Assembly (NCBI RefSeq): GCF_020379485.1
Contig: NW_026015623.1
Location: 62,001 to 126,000 of the forward strand
Reading direction: 5' to 3'
Length of the DNA: 64,000 bases
DNA from: Brassica napus
Taxonomy: Eukaryota > Streptophyta > Magnoliopsida > Brassicales > Brassicaceae
Shown: positions 54,586-63,564 of the stretch, in pieces
How the letters are laid out: each line of letters begins with the position of its first letter
How positions within the stretch are numbered: position 1 is the stretch's first letter
Program-made: the position numbers and the translations under genes
Notes under the pieces: model-generated
Told to the model about the DNA's origin: nothing
What the model saw: only the letters and a program-made list of their open reading frames with translations
Database searches by the model: none

Positions 54586-55141
54586 TGTTGAGAAGAGGAA
54601 GCCATTATGAGAAGGAAAGGTAGAGCTAAGCAAGTGATGGGAAAGAGTACGGACAGTACGGCCTAGGTACGGACAGTACGGCCCATGTACGGACAGGGGC
54701 TTGGCCGTACATCTAAGGAAACATAAAGGGAGAAGGAGATGGGTGAGTAAAGCCTCTACAGCACACGGAGGGTCTCAAGACTGATCAGACCGTTTAGGGA
54801 TAAGGGAGGGACGAGCCTTATCCATCCAGGCCGTGGACAGGCTGTAAAGGCAAAGGCAAAGCGTGTGAGCCTTACCGTCCACTCATTCAAAAGAAACGCT
54901 CCCTTTGGTCTTGACTACACATGCTTATGACTAGTGATGTTTTCCCTTAACTTGTAAACCCTAATGCCTCTTCTATAAATGATGTAATCTCATCTCATAA
55001 TAAGATTAGACAGTTCTATCCTATCAATCTCTCTCTCTACACATTTCCATAATGATTCTCCATTAGTCACTAATCCTTTCTCTACTCAACCTAAATCATA
55101 CTACTCTCTCATATACAACTCAGATTCTCTAAAAGATTTCA
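54586..55141 (+). repeat. 5' LTR of D (556 bp)
   Basis: TGTTGAGAAG...GATTTCA, followed by the primer-binding site. CGTAC cluster at about 54648-54710, with a doubled GGTACGGACAGTACGGCC-like unit. Confidence 0.88.
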
Positions 55142-55159
55142 TGGTATCAGAGCCAGGTT
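55142..55159 (+). other. Primer-binding site of D
   Basis: TGGTATCAGAGCCAGGTT directly after the LTR. Confidence 0.9.
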
Positions 55160-55354
55160 GCAAAGGATCTGAGTTCTAGTTTGAAACGTTGAGAAACAAG
55201 TTTGAAGCTTTGAAGTCATCCGTGGAAGATCAAAGCTCAAAGGTGTTCATCTTTGTGTGTGTGTGGGTTCTAGACAAGTTCAGATCAGTTCTTACAAGAC
55301 TCGTTGGATCAAGGTCTCATCTATCTCAAGCTTTTAAAGTCAAGCTGTGTAAAG

Positions 55355-56298
55355 ATGGAGAACATGAAGATGAAGGTGGCGATTACCTTTAAGGGGAACA
55401 ACTACCTGGTTTGGTCTCGGCTAGTGAAGACCATCGTTGGAAGTAAGGGCTTGTGGAGTCATGTCACAACCGGTGAAGCTCCAAAGCTCATTACTCAAGT
55501 AGAAGACCAAGGAGAGGTCTCAAGTGAAGCTGTAGAGAAGTGGCAGCAAGAAGACATGGTGGTGATGTCTGTTCTTCATGGGTCGTTGGAGCCGGCGATA
55601 CTGGAGGCATACAGCTACTGTGAGTCAGCCAAGGAGCTGTGGGACACTTTGAAGAAAGTGTATGGGAACACTTCAAACCTGAGCCGGGTCTTTGAGGTGA
55701 AGCAAGCCATCAACAACCTAGTGCAAGAAGACATGGAGTTCACCAAACATTTGGGGAGGTTCAGGGCTTTGTGGTCCGAGCTAGAGATGTTGAGGCCAAG
55801 CACAACTGATCCAGATCAGTTGAATGAGAGGCGCGAGCAAGACAAGGTGTTTGGGTTACTACTCACGCTGAGTCCTGCCTACTCCGGTCTCATTCAGCAT
55901 ATGTTGAGGTCTGATAAGCTCCCTGATCTTGAGGATGTATGCTCACAGATTCAGAAAGAGCAAGGCTCCATTGGATTGTTTGGAGGCAAAGGAGGGCTCT
56001 CATTGGCCAATCAAGCTGCTCAAGCCGATCAGAATGAAGCCCCTCAAGCAAACAAGGCGGGTTATGGCAAGTATGAGGACAAGAGGTTCAATGGGAACTG
56101 TGATCATTGCAAGAAGTATGGGCACAAGAAGAGTCAGTGCTGGATCCTTCATCCTCACCTGAAGCCAACTAAGTTCTTGAAAGAAAAAGAAGCAAGGTCA
56201 CACATGACCGAGAGCTCCTCGGGTGCTGGTTCATCAAGCAGGGCAAATGAAGGAGATACGCGTGATGTGGGTGATGGGAAGTCACTTGTGGCTTACAC
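55355..56298 (+). pseudogene. gag: Gag of element D, cut by element E
   Basis: I place the start at ATG 55355 (MENMKMKVAITFKGNNYL), matching the starts of G and E. An upstream in-frame ATG at 55304 would add 17 residues with no counterpart. Gag core (AYSYCESAKELWDTLKKVYGN, RREQDKVFGLLLTLSPAY), CCHC knuckle CDHCKKYGHKKSQC near residues 250-263, then KSLVAYT, where E's LTR interrupts at 56299. The frame continues beyond E at 62395 (TGGPSNNDYIRRSD). No other lesion is visible, so D was probably open when E landed. Confidence 0.88.
56294..56298. repeat. Left target-site duplication TACAC of element E
   Basis: TACAC, repeated at 62395-62399. The D reading frame is continuous if one copy is discounted, confirming the site. 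Confidence 0.93.
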
Positions 56299-56866
56299 TG
56301 TTGAGATGAGTTGAGTATATGGATATGAAGAGATAAGGTGTTGAAGAGAAGAGGAGAAAGGAATGAGGGGACTTTGGGCAAGCATGGTACGGACGGCCGT
56401 ACAAGGCCGTACATGGCCGTACCGTCCGTACTAAATGCCTCGACCAGAAGTTACCCAACCTGACCAAGTGAAACCGTAACAAGGTAGAAGTTACCTTAAG
56501 GGCTTAGTGAAGGGATAAGACTGGTAGGAGGATAAGGGACGCGCGTGCCAGGCTGGAACAGGCTGGAAAGTAGTCCAAGATGCCATAAGCATGTGAGCCA
56601 TCCTGGCCAATCATTCAAAAGGCTCCCATTGACTCCACACGGTTAAACAGTGGTGATTTCCCTTCTTGTAAACCCTTGTGTCTCCCTTATAAATATGTAA
56701 CCTCACTCATTAATAAATTAAGCAAGTTTTGAGACTCTCTCTTAGTCTTTAAATCTCAATGGTTCCATATTAGACTCCTAATCTCATTCCATACTCTAAT
56801 CTTCACTAAATCGTTTCTAGTCTTTCCTAAACACTCAGATTACTCTAAACATTACTAAAACTCATA
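56299..56866 (+). repeat. 5' LTR of E (568 bp)
   Basis: TGTTGAGATG...ACTCATA. CGTAC cluster at 56386-56431 with the inverted repeat GTACGGACGG (56387-56396) and CCGTCCGTAC (56422-56431). Confidence 0.94.
56698..56705 (+). promoter_or_regulatory. TATA-like box in the E 5' LTR
   Basis: TATAAATA followed by TGTAACC, 169 bp before the LTR end. The best TATA box among the LTRs here. Likely drives the element's own transcript. Confidence 0.55.
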
Positions 56867-56884
56867 TGGTATCAGAGCCAGGTT
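56867..56884 (+). other. Primer-binding site of E
   Basis: TGGTATCAGAGCCAGGTT with no gap after the LTR. Confidence 0.93.
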
Positions 56885-57114
56885 AGTGAGAATCTGAGTT
56901 CGTGTTAGGCTCTTTAGAGATTCAAGATTGAAGCTTTGAAGAGTTTGGTTGGTGTTCTTGTGCTCTTGGGAGGTTCCGGGTATTGTCCGAGTTCAAAGAC
57001 TAGTTTTTAGTGTGTTGCTGAAGCTGTGAGGTTGAAGACCGAGGCAGTGAGTGTTCTTACAAGTCTTTTAACTCAAGATCCAGTTTGTGAAGTCTAGAGA
57101 AGTCATCGTTCATC

Positions 57115-60100
57115 ATGGAGAGTGGTATGAACATGAACATGAAGGTAGCGGTTTGCTTCAAGGGAACCAACTACTTGGTGTGGTCTCGGATGGTGAGAAC
57201 CACGGTGGGAAGCAAAGGGCTTTGGAAGCACATCACGCCAGGAGAAGCTCCAAAGCTCATCACCCAAGGAGAAACTGAAGGAGAAGCCGCAAGCAAAGCG
57301 GAAGAGAAGTGGCATCAGGAGGACATGTTGGTGATGTCAGTGCTGCATGCTTCACTTGAGCCGGCGATTCTAGATGCATACAGTTACTGTGAATCAGCTA
57401 AAGAGCTGTGGGAGACGTTGAAGAAGGTGTATGGGAATACATCAAACCTGAGCCGTGTGTTTGAGGTGAAGCAGGCTATAAACAACTTGGTACAAGAGGA
57501 TATGGAGTTCACCAAGCATCTAGGGAGGTTCAGAACACTCTGGTCCGAGCTGGAGATGTTGAGGCCAAGCACTACAGATGCAGATGAGCTCAACAAAAGA
57601 AGAGAGCAAGACAAGGTCTTTGGGCTACTCCTCACCATGAATCCGGCGTACAATGGTCTTATCCAACACTTGCTTAGAGAGGACACACTACCTGATCTTG
57701 AAGAAGTGTGCGCAAGGATTCAGAAGGAACAAGGCTCTATTGGGTTGTTTGGAAAGAAAGGAGAGCTATCTCTCGTAAATCAAGCAACTCAAGAGGAGGG
57801 AGGGGAAGCTCCACAAGCACACAAGGCTGCGCATGGGAAGTATGATGAGAGGAGGTTCAATGGGAACTGTGATCACTGCAAGAAGCATGGCCACAAGAAG
57901 AGCCAATGCTGGATACTCCATCCCCATCTCAAGCCGGCAAAGTTTATGAAAGACAGAGAGGCAAGGGCTAATATCTCAGATGGAGCAAGCGCAAGTGGAG
58001 CAGGTACTAGCAAAGGGAAGGAGATAGATGGGCGTGAAGGAGGTGATGGGAAGTCTCTTGTAGCCTACACTGGAGCCCCAAGCAACCGTGGGAACTATGA
58101 TCAAGAGTATCTAAGGAGATCCGACCTGGATGCTCTCATCAAGCTCTTTAAAGAGCATGGTAACACATTTGCTTATTCCTTTGGTGCTAGGGCTATAGAG
58201 AATGATGAGAATCTAACTAGAACTGATAGGATGCATGAAAGTGTGATTGAGATGTTAAACCAATCTAGAACGGCTAGTTTTGCTAGGAATGATCATGCAT
58301 TCAAACCATCTAGTATACTTGCTCATATTGCTAGTTCACATACCATCAAGCCTTTAGTAGTTGATTCTGGTGCATCTCATCATATGATAAGTGACACTAG
58401 TTTGATTAAAAACATTGTACCAATGAATGGAAATGTGATGATAGCTAATGGAGATAAGATACCTATTAGAGGAATAGGAAGTCTTAAACTGTTTGATAAG
58501 GAAACTAAAGCCTTTTATATGCCTGAATTTACTTCAAACTTGTTATCTGTTAAGAAATGTGCTACTGATTTGCAATGCAATGTCATATTCAGTCCTAATG
58601 ATGTGAAGTTTCAGGATATTAAAAGCAGCAAGATGATTGGAAAGGGAGTTACTAAAGGAGAATTGTATTTACTTGAAGATCTTGCTCCTGTTTCTAGTTA
58701 TAGCTGCTCGTTTACTTCTGTTTCTGGTTCTAGTTTAAGTAAAAATGCATTGTGGCATGCTAGATTAGGACACCCTCATAATAAGGCTTTAAAACTGATG
58801 TTGCCAGGTGTTTCCTTTGAGAATAATGAGTGTGAAGCTTGCATTTTAGGCAAGCATTGTAAGACTGTCTTTACTAAATCTACTACGGTTTATGAGAAGT
58901 GTTTTGATTTGATTCATTCTGATGTTTGGACTGCTCCTTGCTTATCTAGAGACAATCAAAAGTATTATGTAACTTTCATTGATGAAAAATCCAAATACAC
59001 CTGGTTAACTTTAATTCCAACCAAAGATAGGGTACTTGATGCATTTAAGAACTTTCAATCATATGTGACTAACCATTATAATGCCAAGATAAAGATTTTC
59101 AGGTCAGATAATGGAGGAGAGTACACGGGACAAGCATTCAAGCTCCATCTATCTCAGCATGGAATACTACATCAGACAAGCTGTCCCTATACTCCACAAC
59201 AGAATGGTGTGGCTGAGAGAAAGAATAGGCATCTGATGGAAGTGGCCAGGTCTATGATGTTTCAAACCAATGTACCCAAGAAGTTCTGGAGTGATGCGGT
59301 CACTACAGCTTGTTATCTCATCAACAGAACACCAACCCTGATTCTGCAAGGGTTATCACCATTTGAGGTATTGAACCGATACAAGCCCTCATTGGAACAT
59401 ATGAAGATCTTTGGGTGTTTGTGTTTTGTGATGGTACCGGGAGAATTAAGAAACAAGCTTGAAGCTAGAAGCTCCAAGGCAATGTTTGTTGGATATTCAT
59501 CAAGTCAGAAAGGATATAAGTGCTATGATCCTAACACAAGGAGAGTGTTAGTATCTAGAGAGGTGAAGTTTGTGGAAGAAAAAGGATATTATGAGGAGCA
59601 GATTCAAGAAGATTTGAAAGATCTCACTTCAGATAGAGCTGCAACCTTGAGGATAATACTAGAAGGACTTGGTATCAATATGGATCAAGGACAGCAAGAA
59701 GTAAGAGGCACTACACCAATACCGAATCATCAGACGTCCAATCTTGAACATGAGGGGGGGAATGGAACAGAAACTCAAACTCAAAGTCATGAAGAGAGTT
59801 CTGGTTCTCATGATCAAGCTGTGGAGTCAAATGATCAACAAGAAGGAGCTGAAGCAAGTCAGCTAAGGGATGAAGGAGCTGAAGCAAGTCAGCCAAGAGA
59901 AGAAGCAAGAGAAGAAAGTACACAAGAAGATGTACAAGACATGGAGTTACCGGCACAAGAAGGGCCAGTGTTGAGAAGAAGTACAAGGCTGAGAAAGGAT
60001 CCTTCCAGTTGGGTAAACACGAGAGTGTACTACAATGCTCAAGCTGTGAAGCATCCTACTCAGGCCGTGTGTTCTTTCTCTCAATATCCAGAAGCACATT

Positions 60101-61686
60101 GTGCATTCATGGTAAACTTAGATGAGAATCACATTCCAAGAAGCTATGAAGAGGCAATGGAGGATAAGGAATGGAAGGAATCAGTAGGAGCTGAGGCAGG
60201 AGCTATGATAAAGAATGATACATGGTTTGAAAGTGAACTACCAAAAGGGAAGAAGGCAGTATCTAGTAGATGGATCTTCACAATCAAATACAAGGCTGAT
60301 GGACAGATTGAGAGGAAGAAGACTAGATTAGTAGCAAGAGGGTTCACTCAAACATATGGAGAGGATTACATTGAGACATTTGCACCAGTAGCCAAGTTAC
60401 ATACCATTAGAATTGTACTAAGCTTGGCGGTTAACCTTGGATGGGGATTGTGGCAAATGGATGTGAAGAATGCATTCTTACAAGGAGAACTTGAGGATGA
60501 AGTCTACATGTATCCTCCACCAGGTCTTGAACATCTAGTGAAGAGAGGGAATGTACTGAGGCTAAAGAAGGCTATCTATGGGTTGAAGCAATCACCAAGA
60601 GCATGGTACAACAAGTTGAGCACAACTCTGAACGGCCAAGGTTTTAAGAAGTCAGAATTGGACCATACTCTCTTTACCCTCACTACTCCCTCAGGTATGG
60701 TTGCTCTCCTTGTGTATGTGGATGATATCATTATCACAGGAAGTGATAAGGAAGGTATCAAAGCAACCAAGGAGTTTCTAAAGTCTATGTTTGAAATAAA
60801 AGACTTGGGAGAAATGAAATACTTTCTTGGAATTGAGATTTGTAGATCCAAGGAAGGTTTGTTCATGTCCCAAAGGAAGTATACACTTGATCTTTTGAAA
60901 GGTGCAGGTGCTTATGGAGGCAAGACAGCAAAGATGCCAATGGAGGATGGCTACAAAGTACCAAGAGAGGGGGAGATTGAAGACAGCAAGCCATTTCATG
61001 ATCCTAAACTCTATAGAAAACTTGTTGGCAAATTGATTTATCTAACCATCACAAGACCTGATATATGCTTTGCTGTGAATCAGGTGAGTCAACACATGCA
61101 GCTTCCCAAGGAACATCACTGGCGTATGGTGGAGAGGCTGCTGATGTATCTAAATGGCTCGCCGGATCAAGGTGTATGGATGGGGTGCAATGAAAGCACA
61201 GAAGTGGTGGGCTATTGTGATGCTGATTGGGCAGGTGATAGAACTGACAGAAGATCAACAACCGGCTATTGCACATTCATTGGAGGCAACTTGGTGACTT
61301 GGAAGAGTAAGAAACAGAAGGTGGTGTCATGCTCTAGTGCAGAAGCTGAGTATAGAGCTATGCTGAAGCTTACAAACGAGTTAGTTTGGATCAAGGGCAT
61401 CTTGAAGCATTTGGAGATAGCACAAGACACTCCAATGACAATGCATTGTGACAACCAGGCCGCCATTCACATAGCCTCCAACTCGGTGTTCCATGAGAGA
61501 ACAAAGCACATTGAGGTTGATTGCCACAAGGTGAGGCAGATGATTGTCCTAGGAGTCATCTTGCCATGTTATACTAGGAGTGAAGATCAGTTGGCTGATG
61601 TGTTCACCAAGGCTGCGAGGCAAAAGACAATGGAGTCCATTCATATCAGATTGGGCCTCATTGATCTTGGAAAGAGAAGCAGCTGA
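57115..61686 (+). CDS. gag-pol: Full-length copia Gag-Pol polyprotein (E)
   Basis: 1523 codons in one frame, as in most plant copia elements. Gag with the AYSYCESAKELWETLKKVYGN core, then a CCHC knuckle at residues 252-265. Protease active-site Asp at 417 (DSGASHH). Integrase zinc-binding residues start at His 548 (HARLGHPH...CEACILGKH); its catalytic triad is Asp 603, Asp 665 and Glu 701, with DD35E spacing. A variable linker contains a short direct repeat (EGAEASQLRD/EGAEASQPRE). RT active site YVDD with Asp 1203-1204; RNase H YCDADWAGD with Asp 1369 in the second position. Ends DLGKRSS. The ATG at 57115 is chosen because it matches the G and D starts and follows the primer-binding site by 230 bases. 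No missing catalytic residue seen. The protein would act in cytoplasmic virus-like particles and then in the nucleus. Confidence 0.96.
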   Translation: MESGMNMNMKVAVCFKGTNYLVWSRMVRTTVGSKGLWKHITPGEAPKLITQGETEGEAASKAEEKWHQEDMLVMSVLHASLEPAILDAYSYCESAKELWETLKKVYGNTSNLSRVFEVKQAINNLVQEDMEFTKHLGRFRTLWSELEMLRPSTTDADELNKRREQDKVFGLLLTMNPAYNGLIQHLLREDTLPDLEEVCARIQKEQGSIGLFGKKGELSLVNQATQEEGGEAPQAHKAAHGKYDERRFNGNCDHCKKHGHKKSQCWILHPHLKPAKFMKDREARANISDGASASGAGTSKGKEIDGREGGDGKSLVAYTGAPSNRGNYDQEYLRRSDLDALIKLFKEHGNTFAYSFGARAIENDENLTRTDRMHESVIEMLNQSRTASFARNDHAFKPSSILAHIASSHTIKPLVVDSGASHHMISDTSLIKNIVPMNGNVMIANGDKIPIRGIGSLKLFDKETKAFYMPEFTSNLLSVKKCATDLQCNVIFSPNDVKFQDIKSSKMIGKGVTKGELYLLEDLAPVSSYSCSFTSVSGSSLSKNALWHARLGHPHNKALKLMLPGVSFENNECEACILGKHCKTVFTKSTTVYEKCFDLIHSDVWTAPCLSRDNQKYYVTFIDEKSKYTWLTLIPTKDRVLDAFKNFQSYVTNHYNAKIKIFRSDNGGEYTGQAFKLHLSQHGILHQTSCPYTPQQNGVAERKNRHLMEVARSMMFQTNVPKKFWSDAVTTACYLINRTPTLILQGLSPFEVLNRYKPSLEHMKIFGCLCFVMVPGELRNKLEARSSKAMFVGYSSSQKGYKCYDPNTRRVLVSREVKFVEEKGYYEEQIQEDLKDLTSDRAATLRIILEGLGINMDQGQQEVRGTTPIPNHQTSNLEHEGGNGTETQTQSHEESSGSHDQAVESNDQQEGAEASQLRDEGAEASQPREEAREESTQEDVQDMELPAQEGPVLRRSTRLRKDPSSWVNTRVYYNAQAVKHPTQAVCSFSQYPEAHCAFMVNLDENHIPRSYEEAMEDKEWKESVGAEAGAMIKNDTWFESELPKGKKAVSSRWIFTIKYKADGQIERKKTRLVARGFTQTYGEDYIETFAPVAKLHTIRIVLSLAVNLGWGLWQMDVKNAFLQGELEDEVYMYPPPGLEHLVKRGNVLRLKKAIYGLKQSPRAWYNKLSTTLNGQGFKKSELDHTLFTLTTPSGMVALLVYVDDIIITGSDKEGIKATKEFLKSMFEIKDLGEMKYFLGIEICRSKEGLFMSQRKYTLDLLKGAGAYGGKTAKMPMEDGYKVPREGEIEDSKPFHDPKLYRKLVGKLIYLTITRPDICFAVNQVSQHMQLPKEHHWRMVERLLMYLNGSPDQGVWMGCNESTEVVGYCDADWAGDRTDRRSTTGYCTFIGGNLVTWKSKKQKVVSCSSAEAEYRAMLKLTNELVWIKGILKHLEIAQDTPMTMHCDNQAAIHIASNSVFHERTKHIEVDCHKVRQMIVLGVILPCYTRSEDQLADVFTKAARQKTMESIHIRLGLIDLGKRSS

Positions 61687-61811
61687 TCCCCTTAGTCATG
61701 AGATCTTTACTCTTTTTCCCTCATTAAGGTTTTGTCCCAATGGGTTTTCCTTGGTGAGGTTTTTAATGAGGAAGATCTCATGGCTGTCCAAGCTTAAACT
61801 TTCACAAAGCT

Positions 61812-61826
61812 AAGCTTGAGGGGGAG
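61812..61826 (+). other. Polypurine tract of E
   Basis: AAGCTTGAGGGGGAG abutting the 3' LTR. Confidence 0.9.
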
Positions 61827-62394
61827 TGTTGAGATGAGTTGAGTATATGGATATGAAGAGATAAGGTGTTGAAGAGAAGAGGAGAAAGGAATGAGGGGAC
61901 TTTGGGCAAGCATGGTACGGACGGCCGTACAAGGCCGTACATGGCCGTACCGTCCGTACTAAATGCCTCGACCAGAAGTTACCCAACCTGACCAAGTGAA
62001 ACCGTAACAAGGTAGAAGTTACCTTAAGGGCTTAGTGAAGGGATAAGACTGGTAGGAGGATAAGGGACGCGCGTGCCAGGCTGGAACAGGCTGGAAAGTA
62101 GTCCAAGATGCCATAAGCATGTGAGCCATCCTGGCCAATCATTCAAAAGGCTCCCATTGACTCCACACGGTTAAACAGTGGCGATTTCCCTTCTTGTAAA
62201 CCCTTGTGTCTCCCTTATAAATATGTAACCTCACTCATTAATAAATTAAGCAAGTTTTGAGACTCTCTCTTAGTCTTTAAATCTCAATGGTTCCATATTA
62301 GACTCCTAATCTCATTCCATACTCTAATCTTCACTAAATCGTTTCTAGTCTTTCCTAAACACTCAGATTACTCTAAACATTACTAAAACTCATA
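61827..62394 (+). repeat. 3' LTR of E (568 bp)
   Basis: As the 5' LTR with one substitution noticed. Followed by TACAC and the continuation of D. Confidence 0.94.
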
Positions 62395-62894
62395 TACACA
62401 GGAGGGCCAAGCAACAATGACTACATCCGGAGATCAGACATAGACGCCCTCATCAAGATGTTCAAAGACAATGGTAACAAAAGTAGTATCAACTATGGTT
62501 ATTCTTTTGGCGCATCCCTGATTGATAACCTAACTGATAGTATTGCAAGTGATTCTAGAAATGCTAGGATTGAAAATGCATTCATCAACTTAAGGAATGA
62601 ATGTAAACCGGCTAGGACTCCGTATCAAGCTCATACTGCTAGTAATAGGCCTAAAGCATTGATAGTTGATTCTGGTGCATCTCATCATATGATAAGTGAC
62701 ACTAGACTAATTAAGGATATTGAGCCTGCAAATGGAAATGTAATGATTGCTAATGGTGATAAAATTCCCATAAAAGGGATAGGAAAACTTAAGTTGTTTG
62801 AAAAAGAATCTAAGGCCTTCTACATGCCTGAGTTTACATCTAATCTATTGTCGGTTAAGAGATGTGCTACTGACTTGCAATGCAATGTTATATT
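62395..62894 (+). pseudogene. gag-pol: Gag-protease continuation of element D, cut by element F
   Basis: Continues the D frame after E: GGPSNNDYIRRSDIDALIKMF, then the Gag-protease linker and the protease active site LIVDSGASHHMIS, up to RCATDLQCNVIF, where sequence matching the other copies stops. The remaining codons to the stop near 62925 are LTR sequence of F. The open frame's ATG at 62458 is internal. Confidence 0.87.
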
Positions 62895-63417
62895 TAATAG
62901 ATTTAGTGATTTAAAGAGTGATTAAGTTTAATCTGAGAATTAAAGAGATTGGAGATTAAGAACAAGAGAGAGAGAGACTCAAAACTCCATTAATTGATTT
63001 ATGAGAGAGTTTACAACATATATAGAAAAGAGATACATGATTTCGTCCAGGTTCAGTCTAGTAAGGATATGAAGCATGTGTAGTCAAAGATGCCTCATTT
63101 AAACTAGCCAATAAGAGTCCCCACATGCTTGGGTATCTTGCTTTAGCTTTCCAGCTGGTTCCAGCCTGTCCAAGGCTGTCACACTCTTTGGTTATGACCA
63201 GACCTAATCCAAACTTCTGCTTTCCTATCCAGACTGCTCCTTAGGCGTGCTCCACTCTCCAAAGGTAACTTCCCAAGCCCTTAACTTAGTTACCACAGTT
63301 AAAACTAAAGTTACTGTGGTAAATCCCCAAAGTTACTGACAGCCCAAATACTCTTCCTCTATCAATGTATCTTCTCTCTATCCTCTCATCTCAATACTTT
63401 ATTCTCTCATCTCAACA
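62895..63417 (-). repeat. 3' LTR of F (about 523 bp)
   Basis: Ends CATCTCAACA next to the inverted polypurine tract. It resembles the H1 LTR in several blocks (GTTACTGTGGTAA, CTATCAATGTATC) and likewise lacks a CGTAC cluster. Confidence 0.82.
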
Positions 63418-63432
63418 CTCCCCCTCAAGCTT
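63418..63432 (-). other. Polypurine tract of F
   Basis: CTCCCCCTCAAGCTT next to the LTR. Confidence 0.85.
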
Positions 63433-63564
63433 GACCATGTGAAACAAGTCAAGCTTGGAAGAACCATGAGATCTCCCTCATTAAAACCTCATTAAGGAAA
63501 ACCCATTGGGACAAAACCTTAATGAGGAAAGAGTAGAGATCACATGATCAGGAGAGTGTATAGA

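Larger units (their letters stand above)
56299..62394 (+). mobile_element. Element E: complete, apparently autonomous copia element
   Basis: 6,096 bp, 568-bp LTRs with one difference noticed (GTGGTGATT versus GTGGCGATT), target duplication TACAC, primer-binding site, polypurine tract and a single uninterrupted 1523-codon Gag-Pol. The only element in the window with all parts present and intact. Termini TG...TA. Confidence 0.95.
54586..62894 (+). mobile_element. Element D: plus-strand copia element, split by E and cut by F
   Basis: 5' LTR, primer-binding site and gag-protease of a copia element close to E and G. It is interrupted at 56298 by E (duplication TACAC), resumes at 62395/62400, and is interrupted again at about 62894 by F inside the protease region. 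It inserted into B (candidate duplication CCCTT, 54581-54585, not verifiable). Its pol and 3' LTR are outside the window. Confidence 0.88.
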
